From Lachnospiraceae bacterium (lineage in GTDB: Bacteria; Bacillota; Clostridia; Lachnospirales; Lachnospiraceae), in the NCBI GenBank assembly GCA_017470735.1, contig JAFUYB010000026.1, positions 1-64,000 on the forward strand: a stretch of DNA of 64,000 nt. Direction: 5' to 3'. A program made the translations under genes and the position numbers. The number at the start of each line of letters is the position of its first letter. The stretch's first letter is position 1. Under the pieces are notes generated by a model, which saw only the letters and a program-made list of their open reading frames with translations, was not told where the DNA came from and searched no databases. This document shows positions 7,966 through 16,456 of this stretch, piece after piece.

Positions 7966-9018
7966 ATGAAAAGCAATGTAATGAAGAAAATTGTGGCAAT
8001 GACAATGGCGGGAGCGCTGGTCGTAGGACTGACGGCCTGCGGCGGAGGCTCATCCGATTCCGGTTCGGACAGTTCGGACGCAGGGAACGGCACGCTGACG
8101 ATCACCAATGTATCCTATGATCCGACGCGTGAGCTGTATCAGGCATATAATGAGGCGTTCAAGGCGCATTATAAAGAAGAGACCGGCGAGGACATTGAAA
8201 CGGTTCAGTCGCACGGCGGTTCGGGAAGCCAGGCGCGTTCAGTCGTTGAGGGTGCGGAAGCGGATGTCGTTACGCTGGCGCTCGCCCACGATATCACGCT
8301 GATCGAGCAGGCAGGACTGATCGAGTCGGGCTGGATCGACGAATTCCCTGAGAATTCTTCCCCGTACACATCGACCATTGTTTTCCTGGTGCGTAAGGGC
8401 AATGAAAAAGGTCTTAAGGATTGGGACGATCTGACAAAGGACGGCGTGGAGATCATCAACCCGGATCCGAAGTCATCCGGCGGCGCTTGCTGGAACTTCC
8501 TGGCTGCCTGGGAATACGCAAGCCGTCAGTTTGATGGTGATGAGGATCAGGTCAAGGAATTTATGACCAAGCTTTATGACAATGTAACGGTTATGGATTC
8601 CGGCGCGCGCGGCGCAACGACGACATTCGTGGAAAACGGACAGGGCGATGTCCTGATTGCATGGGAGAATGAAGCAATCGCGACGGTAGAGGAGTACCCG
8701 GATGATTACGAGATCGTTTCCCCGAGCGTATCGATCCTCGCACAGCCGAGCGTGGCGATCGTGGATGAGAACGCGGAAAAAGACGGTACGACCGAGCTGG
8801 CAAAGGAGTATCTGGATTATCTGTACTCGGATGAGGCGCAGCAGATCATCGGTGAGAACGGTTATCGTCCGTCCAATGAGGAGATTCTCAATTCCTTCTC
8901 GGACAAGTTTGACTTGAACATGGAGCTCTGCACGATCGATGATTTCGGCGGCTGGGACGCGGCATATGACACCTTCTTCAATGATGGCGCGATCTTTGAC
9001 GAGATTTACAGCCACTAA
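7966..9018 (+). CDS. Sulfate/thiosulfate ABC transporter, substrate-binding lipoprotein
   Basis: This lipoprotein captures sulfate or thiosulfate outside the membrane and delivers it to the CysT-CysW/CysA importer encoded next. From the ATG at 7966 the protein has 350 residues with a lipoprotein signal ending LTAC (Cys25) and a Gly/Ser/Asp linker. The family signature NVSYDPTRELYQAYN follows, with the anion-binding loops GGSGSQARSVVEG and ADVVTLALAHDI. The open frame extends upstream to 7879, but AGGAG at 7951-7955 and the signal peptide fix the start at 7966. It is first in the operon. Confidence 0.95.
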   Translation: MKSNVMKKIVAMTMAGALVVGLTACGGGSSDSGSDSSDAGNGTLTITNVSYDPTRELYQAYNEAFKAHYKEETGEDIETVQSHGGSGSQARSVVEGAEADVVTLALAHDITLIEQAGLIESGWIDEFPENSSPYTSTIVFLVRKGNEKGLKDWDDLTKDGVEIINPDPKSSGGACWNFLAAWEYASRQFDGDEDQVKEFMTKLYDNVTVMDSGARGATTTFVENGQGDVLIAWENEAIATVEEYPDDYEIVSPSVSILAQPSVAIVDENAEKDGTTELAKEYLDYLYSDEAQQIIGENGYRPSNEEILNSFSDKFDLNMELCTIDDFGGWDAAYDTFFNDGAIFDEIYSH

Positions 9019-9041
9019 TATAATGAGTAAGGAATAACGAT

Positions 9042-9093
9042 TTATCCGGCACCCTGCAGTTTCCATCCGGGAGGTTGCGGGGGTGCCGGATAA
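9042..9093 (+). other. Intercistronic hairpin without T tail
   Basis: TTATCCGGCACCC (9042-9054) and GGGTGCCGGATAA (9081-9093) form a perfect 13-bp stem around a 26-base loop, between the binding-protein gene and the permease gene. There is no T run, so it is more likely an mRNA stabiliser or processing signal for the upstream cistron than a terminator. It sequesters a GTG at 9083 that would otherwise be an alternative permease start. Confidence 0.7.
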
Positions 9094-9112
9094 GTATATA
9101 TGGAGACAGATT

Positions 9113-10810
9113 ATGAGTAAAAGAATTATTCCGGGCTTTCATCTGACGCTTGGCATTACGATTACTATGCTGTCCCTATTGATACTGATACCACTGGCAT
9201 CCGTTTTGGTCTATTCTCTCCGGATCGGACCGGCACAGTTTTTTAAGGTGGTCACGGATGCTACGGTGGTAGCAGCGTTTGGGACAAGTATTATCTTTTC
9301 CTTTATCGCAGCGGTCATCAACACGGTTTTCGGCGTCATTCTGGCGTGGGTGCTGGTGCGCTACGAGTTTCCGGGAAAACGGATCTTAGACGGACTTGTG
9401 GAGCTGCCGTTTGCCCTGCCGACCGCGGTTGCGGGCATTACGCTTTCCAAGATGTATTCGACGACCGGTGAGCTGGGCGCGCCGCTGGCAAAGCTGGGCA
9501 TCTATGTATCCTACACCCACTTGGGACTGACGGTGGCGCTGATCTTTATCGGGATTCCGTTTGTTGTCCGCGCGATCCAGCCGGTATTGGAAAAATTCAA
9601 TCCGGCCTACGAGGAAGCGGCGTACATTCTCGGCGCTGACCGCAGGGTGACATTCCAGAGAGTAATCCTGCCGGAGCTTGGACCGGCGATGCTGACAGGC
9701 TTCGGGCTTGCGTTCGCAAGAGGAATCGGTGAGTATGGCAGCGTCATTTATATCGCGGGCAACAGCGCGAAAGAGCATACGCAGGTGGTATCCTATATCA
9801 TCATGCAAAAATTGAATTATCTGGATTACGGCAGCGCAACGGCGATCGCGCTGGTCATGCTGATCATTTCGTTTTTACTGCTGCTTTTTATCAACATCGT
9901 CCAGGTATACCAGTCACGGCGGACATCGGGTGTCTATGAGGTAGCGTCACAGACGACCGGGGACGCGCTGCCCCAGCCACAGGCGGGACGGTATGTGATG
10001 ATCGCGGTCAGCGTGGCATTCGTGCTGTTGATGCTTGTAATGCCGCTGCTGTCGATCATCCGCAATTCTTTGTCCAAAGGGTTTGCGTTTTACTTATCAT
10101 CGCTGGATACGCAGTATGTGAAATCGGCATTTGCCGTGACGCTGATCGCGACGGTGCTGACGCTCATCGTCAATACCTTCTTCGGACTGGTGGCGGCATG
10201 GGTAATGACGCGGTTCCAGTTTAAAGGAAAGCAGGTATTGGCGACGCTGATCGATATTCCGTTTTCGATTTCGCCGGTTATCGCCGGACTGTCCTTTATC
10301 ATGATGTTCGGACGGTTAGGCTGGGCGTTCCCGATTTTGGAGAAGATCAATGACACCTTTGGTACGGATATCCAGATCGTTTTCGCATTGCCGGGCGTGG
10401 TGCTGGCGACGATTTTTGTCACATTCCCGTTTGTATCGCGTGAGATCATTCCGGTCTTGAATTCGATCGGCACGGATGAGGAAGAAGCGGCGGCGCTGAT
10501 GGGCGCAAAAGGACTGACGATCTTCCGCCGGGTGACGCTGCCGCATATCAAGTGGGCGCTGATCTACGGAATGATCCTCTGTACGGCGCGTGCGCTCGGC
10601 GAATTCGGCGCGGTCAACGCCCTTTCCAAGACGAGAGGCGTTACATTTACGCTGCCGCTGGAGATCGACGCGCTGTATCTGGCAGGCGACTCGGATTCGA
10701 TCGTTGCGGCATTCGCCGTGTCATCGATCCTGGTCATTATCGCGGTTTTCGTACTGGTGCTGCGCAACTTCTTTGAGCACAGCGAAAAGCAGAAGATGGC
10801 TGGAGCCTAA
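9113..10810 (+). CDS. Fused CysT-CysW sulfate ABC permease
   Basis: One 565-residue polypeptide carries both membrane subunits of a sulfate/thiosulfate importer, normally separate CysT(U) and CysW of about 280 residues each. The first half ends near residue 285 and the second begins near residue 300 after a short polar linker with QPQAG. Each half has about six membrane segments and its own cytoplasmic EAA loop contacting the ATPase: EEAAYILGADRR at about 167 and EEEAAALMGAKG at about 455. The ATG at 9113 is chosen because GGAG is 7 bases upstream and the earlier GTG (9083) lies inside a strong hairpin. Confidence 0.93.
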   Translation: MSKRIIPGFHLTLGITITMLSLLILIPLASVLVYSLRIGPAQFFKVVTDATVVAAFGTSIIFSFIAAVINTVFGVILAWVLVRYEFPGKRILDGLVELPFALPTAVAGITLSKMYSTTGELGAPLAKLGIYVSYTHLGLTVALIFIGIPFVVRAIQPVLEKFNPAYEEAAYILGADRRVTFQRVILPELGPAMLTGFGLAFARGIGEYGSVIYIAGNSAKEHTQVVSYIIMQKLNYLDYGSATAIALVMLIISFLLLLFINIVQVYQSRRTSGVYEVASQTTGDALPQPQAGRYVMIAVSVAFVLLMLVMPLLSIIRNSLSKGFAFYLSSLDTQYVKSAFAVTLIATVLTLIVNTFFGLVAAWVMTRFQFKGKQVLATLIDIPFSISPVIAGLSFIMMFGRLGWAFPILEKINDTFGTDIQIVFALPGVVLATIFVTFPFVSREIIPVLNSIGTDEEEAAALMGAKGLTIFRRVTLPHIKWALIYGMILCTARALGEFGAVNALSKTRGVTFTLPLEIDALYLAGDSDSIVAAFAVSSILVIIAVFVLVLRNFFEHSEKQKMAGA

Positions 10811-10842
10811 AGCATGGGCATTACCTTTGAGGAGGCAATATT

Positions 10843-11952
10843 ATGTATGTGGAATTAAAAAATATCAATAAAAATTTCGGTGATTTCCAGGCATCAAAAG
10901 ATGTCAGCTTCGGGATTGAAAAAGGGCGGTTGGTCGCGCTTTTGGGACCGAGCGGCAGCGGTAAGACGACAATCCTTCGGATGATCGCCGGACTGGAAAA
11001 GCCGACGAGCGGCGACATCATCATTGACGGCAGGCGGGTCAACGACCTCTCTCCGTCCGACCGCGGCATCGGGTTCGTTTTTCAGAGCTATGCGCTGTTC
11101 CGGTATATGACGGTCTATGACAATGTGGCGTTTGGGCTGGAAATTTTGAAGACGCCGAAAAACCAGATCCGTGAGCGTGTCAATGAGCTGCTTGCGCTGA
11201 CGGATCTGAAAGGGCTAGAGGACCGTTATCCGAACCAGCTGTCGGGCGGACAGCGGCAGAGAGTCGCTTTCGCAAGGGCGTTGGCACCGAATCCGTCGCT
11301 GCTGCTGTTGGATGAGCCGTTTGCGGCAATTGACGCCAAGGTGCGGCAGGAGCTGCGTTCGTGGCTGCGTGAGATGATCTATAAGGTAGGTATCACAAGT
11401 ATTTTCGTCACGCACGACCAGGACGAGGCAGTCGAAGTGGCAGATCAGATCATTGTCACGAATAAAGGGCAGATCGAACAGATCGGCACGCCGACGGAGA
11501 TTTATAAGACACCGCAGACCCCGTTTGTCTCGCAGTTCATCGGACAGGGCACAGTCATTGAGGATTATTACCGGCTGCGCGGATTTGAAAAGGGCAACTA
11601 CAAGGGCGCGATCATCCGTCCGGAGTTTGTCGAGGCGTTCAAAAATGACAATGACCGTTTTGCGGATGTCGTCGGCATTTCCGAAAAGGGTACGATCACG
11701 GATATTCTGTTCCGGGGCAACTCGCTGGAGGTGCGGCTGGATGTGGAAGGCGTGCAGCTGGTGACGCACCGTTCGCTTGAGCGTCGTCCGATCGAGATAG
11801 GTGAGGTCATGAATGTGATCATCTACCGTGTCTATGCATTTGACGATGAAAGGGCATACCTGCTTGAAAATGAGGAACTGAAAAAGAAGGATGTCAACAA
11901 TGTCCACCTGGAATCGTATCTGTATAGTAATGAAGGGTACTTTGTGGTATAA
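10843..11952 (+). CDS. cysA: Sulfate/thiosulfate ABC transporter ATP-binding protein
   Basis: This cytoplasmic ATPase energises the upstream permease fusion. Its 369 residues show Walker A GPSGSGKTT (about 33-41), the Q-loop FQSYALF, the signature LSGGQRQR, Walker B LLLLDEP and the switch His in FVTHDQ. The C-terminal third, following EIYKTPQTPFVSQFIG, resembles the TOBE-type regulatory domain of CysA. It lies 32 bases after the permease and is preceded by GAGGAGG-like spacing. A small stem (ACAGAC/GTCTGT) lies just after the stop without a T run, so the operon end is not clearly marked. Confidence 0.95.
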   Translation: MYVELKNINKNFGDFQASKDVSFGIEKGRLVALLGPSGSGKTTILRMIAGLEKPTSGDIIIDGRRVNDLSPSDRGIGFVFQSYALFRYMTVYDNVAFGLEILKTPKNQIRERVNELLALTDLKGLEDRYPNQLSGGQRQRVAFARALAPNPSLLLLDEPFAAIDAKVRQELRSWLREMIYKVGITSIFVTHDQDEAVEVADQIIVTNKGQIEQIGTPTEIYKTPQTPFVSQFIGQGTVIEDYYRLRGFEKGNYKGAIIRPEFVEAFKNDNDRFADVVGISEKGTITDILFRGNSLEVRLDVEGVQLVTHRSLERRPIEIGEVMNVIIYRVYAFDDERAYLLENEELKKKDVNNVHLESYLYSNEGYFVV

Positions 11953-12000
11953 CAGACTCCGTCTGTCATACCGCAGGGCAAAATTCATGTACCGTCGTCA

Positions 12001-12044
12001 AATCCACAAAATTGTGGATTTTCCTCGTGGTTTCATGGTATAAT
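12001..12044 (+). promoter_or_regulatory. lacI-type gene promoter with palindromic operator
   Basis: A perfect 9+2+9 palindrome (AATCCACAA, AA, TTGTGGATT; 12001-12020) overlaps the -35 region. The -10 is an extended TGGTATAAT with TATAAT at 12039-12044. The start codon follows only 7 bases later, so transcripts from this promoter would be leaderless. The same element, 18 of 20 bases, with the same 18-base distance to its TATAAT, occurs at 52429-52472. Confidence 0.6.
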
Positions 12045-12051
12045 TCTTCAC

Positions 12052-13128
12052 ATGTCGATCAAAAAAATTGCTGAAAAAGCCGGGGTGTCCCCGTCAACGG
12101 TATCGCGGGTTTTGAACAATCCGAATTATCGCTGTTCATCGGAAGAACTGCGCCAGAAGATATGGCAGGCGGCGGTGGAGATGAATTATACCCCGAATGA
12201 GGCTGCCAGGCGGCTTAAGACGGGACAGGGCAGCGGACAGCAGAAGACCTATTATATCAATGTATTGTTGACGCATACCGACCAGCTCGCGATGGATCCG
12301 TTCTTCCGCGAGCTGTTGGACTGTGTGGAAACGGAGATCCACAGCCGGTTCTGCGCACTGTCCAAGGTATGGGTCAATTCCTTGTTTTCTGATGATGTGC
12401 GCTGCGCGGAAACGAATCTCGGCAAGCTGATCGGTGAGATGATCGATGAGACGGACGGGCACGCGGACGGGCTGATCATCATCGGCAGATGCAACAGCGA
12501 TGCCTTGATAAAATGGAAGGAGCGCTACCGCAGCGTCGTGTCGATCAACCGGAATCCGACCGGCGGTCTGGTGGATGAGATTACCTGTGACGGAAGCGTG
12601 GTTGCGGATCTGGCAGTCAATCATCTGCTTCATCTCGGCCATCAGAGGATCGCCTATGTCGGGGAGTGCCAGGGCGAGGCGCGTTACCGCGGCTACTGCA
12701 GGGCGCTTGAAAAAGTCGGGATCGATGTCGTGCCGAAATATGTGTTTGACCGGAAGCAGGGACGGATCCGCGCGGACGAGCTGATCCGCTCGATGGCGGC
12801 TATGGAGCAGGCTCCGACCGGAATCTACTGTGCGAATGATGTGACGGCGGTCAGTCTGTTGTGGGCGCTGCAGAATATGCGGGGGCGGTATTACACGCCT
12901 TCGGTTATTGCGAGTGATGATATCGAGGAGGGCCAGCGGACCAGCCCGATGCTGACGACGGTGAGGCTTTTTAAGGAAGATATGGGACGGCATGCGATGT
13001 ACCTGCTTCTTGACCGGCTGCAGGGCGGGCATGAGGGGATCATCCGTATGGATGTGCAGCCGCAGCTTGTCGTGCGCGGCAGTACCGCGCGGGCGGACGC
13101 GGACGGATGGTTCCAGTACTCAGGGTAA
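12052..13128 (+). CDS. LacI-family transcriptional regulator
   Basis: This is a DNA-binding repressor or activator of 358 residues. The N terminus is a LacI helix-turn-helix (MSIKKIAEKAGVSPSTVSRV) followed by the hinge NYTPNEAARRLKTG. Residues about 70-340 form a periplasmic-binding-type ligand domain that normally senses a sugar, nucleoside or similar small molecule. The start is fixed by the HTH, yet no ribosome binding site precedes it and the TATAAT ends 7 bases upstream, so the mRNA is probably leaderless. It stands directly before the ECF transporter genes and is the obvious candidate to control them. The effector is unknown. Confidence 0.92.
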   Translation: MSIKKIAEKAGVSPSTVSRVLNNPNYRCSSEELRQKIWQAAVEMNYTPNEAARRLKTGQGSGQQKTYYINVLLTHTDQLAMDPFFRELLDCVETEIHSRFCALSKVWVNSLFSDDVRCAETNLGKLIGEMIDETDGHADGLIIIGRCNSDALIKWKERYRSVVSINRNPTGGLVDEITCDGSVVADLAVNHLLHLGHQRIAYVGECQGEARYRGYCRALEKVGIDVVPKYVFDRKQGRIRADELIRSMAAMEQAPTGIYCANDVTAVSLLWALQNMRGRYYTPSVIASDDIEEGQRTSPMLTTVRLFKEDMGRHAMYLLLDRLQGGHEGIIRMDVQPQLVVRGSTARADADGWFQYSG

Positions 13129-13172
13129 TACAACCATACGGTTTTACATAATGTTTACCAAGGAGGAGAAAG

Positions 13173-13751
13173 ATGAAAGAAAAGACACTGATCCAAAAAT
13201 TTTTAGGGACATGGAATACGAAGACGATCGTAGGCGTCGCCATCGGCGCGGCATTGTTCGGCGTGCTGATGAACTACGGTTCGATCCGCGTCTTTACGAA
13301 CACGAGCCTGACCACCGCGATGATCGTTCCGGTCATTGTGGGAGCGCTGTTCGGACCTCTTCCGGCAGCAGCTGCGGCAGGGATCGGCAATGTGATCGCG
13401 GATCTGATCGGAGGCTGGGGCTTCTGGTTCGACTGGTCGATCGGCAACGCGGTGCTTGGGCTTTTCGTCGGTGCGCTGCCGCTGTACGGCGCGTATATTG
13501 AGGACGGGATTTTTGAATTAAAGCATATGATCATCTATGCGGTCGTGGTCATTGTCGGCACGGCGCTGGCATTCGGTCTGGTGACACCGTTTTTCACCTA
13601 TCTGTGGTACGGCGGCGAGCTGACGATCACGCTGTACCAGGGAGTTGTCGGTTCGGTATCCAATATCATTGTATTGCTGGTCGCGGGCATCCCTGTGCTG
13701 AAAGTGCTTGCGGCGAGAAACGCAAAGGCGAGCAATTTAAGAAGAGAGTAA
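13173..13751 (+). CDS. ECF transporter S component (substrate-binding membrane protein)
   Basis: This 192-residue hydrophobic protein has about six membrane segments. It resembles the riboflavin-type ECF S-component family (GALFGPLPAAAAAGIGNVIADL, then WFDWSIGNAVLG). S components bind the substrate, while the EcfA/EcfT module encoded by the next two genes powers import. The specificity cannot be read from the sequence. An upstream LacI regulator and a downstream HAD phosphatase would fit a vitamin, nucleoside or sugar-like ligand, but that is inference. AAGGAGGAG precedes the start. Confidence 0.85.
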   Translation: MKEKTLIQKFLGTWNTKTIVGVAIGAALFGVLMNYGSIRVFTNTSLTTAMIVPVIVGALFGPLPAAAAAGIGNVIADLIGGWGFWFDWSIGNAVLGLFVGALPLYGAYIEDGIFELKHMIIYAVVVIVGTALAFGLVTPFFTYLWYGGELTITLYQGVVGSVSNIIVLLVAGIPVLKVLAARNAKASNLRRE

Positions 13752-13825
13752 CATGGTCAGCGTGAATGCCGAAAGGGCAGTTTCGCGGGGGATGAGAGGT
13801 TTGACAGATACAAAAGGGATTTTCC

Positions 13826-15535
13826 ATGAGCAGAAAACCGGTCATCGAATTTAAAGATTTTAATTTCCGTTACAAGACACAGACGCAAGCCACGCTGCAC
13901 GACATCAGCCTTACGATATACGAAGGGGAAAAGGTGCTGCTGCTCGGAGCCTCCGGCTGCGGCAAATCCACGCTGGCGCATTGCGTCAACGGCCTGATCC
14001 CGTTTTCGTTTAACGGGGAAATGACCGGAAGCCTGAAGGTTGCCGGGGAGGAGACGCGGGAGTTGAGCCTGTTTCAAATGAGCGGGCACATCGGTACCGT
14101 GCTGCAGGATTCCGACGCGCAGTTTGTCGGTCTGTCGGTCGGCGAAGATATCGCCTATGCGCTGGAAAATGACAATATGCCGCGCAGCGAGATGCTGCCG
14201 AAGGTCTACAATTCCGCCAAGATCGTCGATATGCACCGGTTTTTGGAGCAGGTGCCGTACAACTTAAGCGGAGGCCAGAAGCAGCGGGTCGCGCTGGCAG
14301 GCATCATGCATGATGATGTCAAGCTGCTTTTGTTTGACGAGCCGCTGGCGGCGCTCGATCCGATGATGGGCAACTTTGCGATTGAACTGATCGACCGGAT
14401 CCATCAGGATTATGGCAAGACCATTTTGATCATCGAACACCGGTTTGAGGATGTGCTTCACCGGTCTGTCGACCGAGTGGTGCTGATGGACGATGGGCGG
14501 ATCGTGGCAGACACGACGCCGCAGGAGCTTTTGCTTGGTTCCATGCTATGGGAGTACAGCATTCGCGAGCCACTCTATATTTCCGCATTGAAGCAGGCAG
14601 GATGTTCGCTTCAGATGGCAAAGGACATTACCGATGTCAGGACAATGGATCTGTCGCCTTATGAGCAGCAGGTGCGGACGGATTTTGAACAGACGGCTGT
14701 ATTGGAGCCAAAGGAACCCGGGGAGGTGCTGATCGAGGCGGAAAATGTTGGCTTCGGTTATGAGCAGGGCAGACCGGTTCTTTCGGATGTCAATTTTAAA
14801 ATTCGCCGCGGTGAGCGGATCGCGGTCGTCGGCAAAAACGGAGCCGGCAAGTCGACGATCGCCAAATTGCTGTGCGGGATCATCCGTCCGACCGAGGGAC
14901 AGATCCGTTTCAAAGGTGAGGATTATACGGCATTGTCCATCCGGGAGATCGGGGAGCAGCTCGGCTATGTGATGCAGAACCCGAACCAGATGATCGTCAA
15001 GGATATGATCAGTGAGGAGATCGGGCTGGGGCTGTCCTTGCGTGACCGTCCGCAGGATGAGATTGAAAAAAGCGTCGGTGAAGTTTTAAAAATGTGCAAT
15101 CTCTATGAGATGCGCCACTGGCCGGTTTCGGCGCTCAGCTACGGACAGAAAAAACGGGTGACGATCGCGTCGATTCTGGTGATGAATCCCGATGTGATCA
15201 TTCTTGATGAGCCGACGGCGGGGCAGGATTACCGCGTTTATACGGAGATTATGACCTTTTTGGAGCAGCTGAATGCGGAGTTTGGCAAGACGATCCTGTT
15301 CATTACGCACGATATGCATCTGGCGATCGAGTATACAGACCGCGCTCTGGTCTTTTCGGAGGGCACCTGCATCGGTGACGACGCGGTCTTTAAGATTTTA
15401 AGCGATGAGGACATCATACAGCGGGCGCATTTAAAGGAGACCTCTGTCTTTACGCTGGCGAAGCGTCTGGGGCTTCCCGCGGATGAGTTCACGGAGCATT
15501 TCATCAAAGCGGAGAGGAGAAAGCGGAGCGCATGA
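13826..15535 (+). CDS. ECF transporter fused double ATPase (EcfA-EcfA')
   Basis: Two ABC ATPase domains sit in one 569-residue chain, as in YkoD-type proteins. Domain 1 has Walker A GASGCGKST, signature LSGGQKQR and Walker B LLLFDEP. Domain 2, starting near residue 290, has Walker A GKNGAGKST, the variant signature LSYGQKKR and Walker B VIILDEP. It would energise the S component upstream through the EcfT encoded next, whose start overlaps this stop by four bases. Having a dedicated double ATPase suggests a self-contained transporter rather than a shared group II module. Confidence 0.93.
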   Translation: MSRKPVIEFKDFNFRYKTQTQATLHDISLTIYEGEKVLLLGASGCGKSTLAHCVNGLIPFSFNGEMTGSLKVAGEETRELSLFQMSGHIGTVLQDSDAQFVGLSVGEDIAYALENDNMPRSEMLPKVYNSAKIVDMHRFLEQVPYNLSGGQKQRVALAGIMHDDVKLLLFDEPLAALDPMMGNFAIELIDRIHQDYGKTILIIEHRFEDVLHRSVDRVVLMDDGRIVADTTPQELLLGSMLWEYSIREPLYISALKQAGCSLQMAKDITDVRTMDLSPYEQQVRTDFEQTAVLEPKEPGEVLIEAENVGFGYEQGRPVLSDVNFKIRRGERIAVVGKNGAGKSTIAKLLCGIIRPTEGQIRFKGEDYTALSIREIGEQLGYVMQNPNQMIVKDMISEEIGLGLSLRDRPQDEIEKSVGEVLKMCNLYEMRHWPVSALSYGQKKRVTIASILVMNPDVIILDEPTAGQDYRVYTEIMTFLEQLNAEFGKTILFITHDMHLAIEYTDRALVFSEGTCIGDDAVFKILSDEDIIQRAHLKETSVFTLAKRLGLPADEFTEHFIKAERRKRSA

Positions 15536-16377
15536 ACAATGGATTCATTATCAATCTGATTCCGGGCGAGACCTTTCTGCACAAGCTTTCCGGAACGACA
15601 AAGGTGCGGCTGTTTTTTGTGCTGATCATTTATCTGATCATGTCTTTTGACATACGGCTGATCCTGCCGGTCTTTGTGGCAGGCCTGCTCGGTCTGTTCT
15701 CGCTGAAGACGGATGTGGCTGCATTGCGTTATATCATCGTGTTTGTCGTGGCGATGAACATTTTAAATATCGTGCTGTATTATCTGGCCAATCCGCATCT
15801 GGGCGAGCTGTATTTCGGACAGGAGACACTTTGGTTTCAGTTTACGGACCACTATATCGTGACATATGAAGAAGTGTGGTTTTTGATGTCCCGCCTGCTG
15901 AAAATGCTGGCGACCTTTCTGGTCTCGCTGGTATTCATTTTGTCGATCACGCCGAGTGAGATGGCTGCGGGGCTCTACAACTGCGGCATCCCGTACAAGA
16001 TCTGCACGGTCGTGGAGCTTGCCTTCCGATATATTCCCGATATTTACAGGGACTACCAGAATATCAAGGTTTCAATGCAGGCGCGGGGCGTCGAATTGGA
16101 TTCCCGCAAGGCAGGAGTCATCAAGCGCTTAAAGCAGACGATATTGATTCTGATCCCTCTGATCATTACCTCGTTTGACCGCGTCGGGGACATTTCCAAT
16201 GCGATGGATCTGCGTGGCTTCGGCAAGGGCAGGAAGCGGAGTTATTATTCGGAGCATGAGGCGACGGCGGATGATCAAAAGGTCAAAATTGTGTACCTGC
16301 TGATCGCGGTATTCGATGTGCTTTACATCGCGGCAAAGATCATTTACAAGATCCCCGAGGTCTGGTATCCGTGGTAG
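15532..16377 (+). CDS. ECF transporter transmembrane coupling protein (EcfT)
   Basis: EcfT links the S component to the ATPases. The 281-residue protein has several membrane segments and the two short charged coupling motifs typical of the family, ARGVE in the QARGVELDSR stretch and RGFG in DLRGFGKG. Its ATG overlaps the stop of the ATPase gene (ATGA), indicating translational coupling. The pfam family is CbiQ/EcfT. Confidence 0.92.
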   Translation: MNNGFIINLIPGETFLHKLSGTTKVRLFFVLIIYLIMSFDIRLILPVFVAGLLGLFSLKTDVAALRYIIVFVVAMNILNIVLYYLANPHLGELYFGQETLWFQFTDHYIVTYEEVWFLMSRLLKMLATFLVSLVFILSITPSEMAAGLYNCGIPYKICTVVELAFRYIPDIYRDYQNIKVSMQARGVELDSRKAGVIKRLKQTILILIPLIITSFDRVGDISNAMDLRGFGKGRKRSYYSEHEATADDQKVKIVYLLIAVFDVLYIAAKIIYKIPEVWYPW

Positions 16378-16456
16378 GGAACGGTTAAGGCAAATGCCGG
16401 GAGATGCTCTTCGGAAAATCCGGCTGTTGGCATTTTATGTAAGGAAAGGGATATCA

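Noticed and set aside
12001..12020. Palindrome in the lacI-type promoter as a classical LacI operator
   Set aside because: LacI-family operators usually have a central CG; this one has AA at the centre. It is reported as an operator of unknown partner instead.
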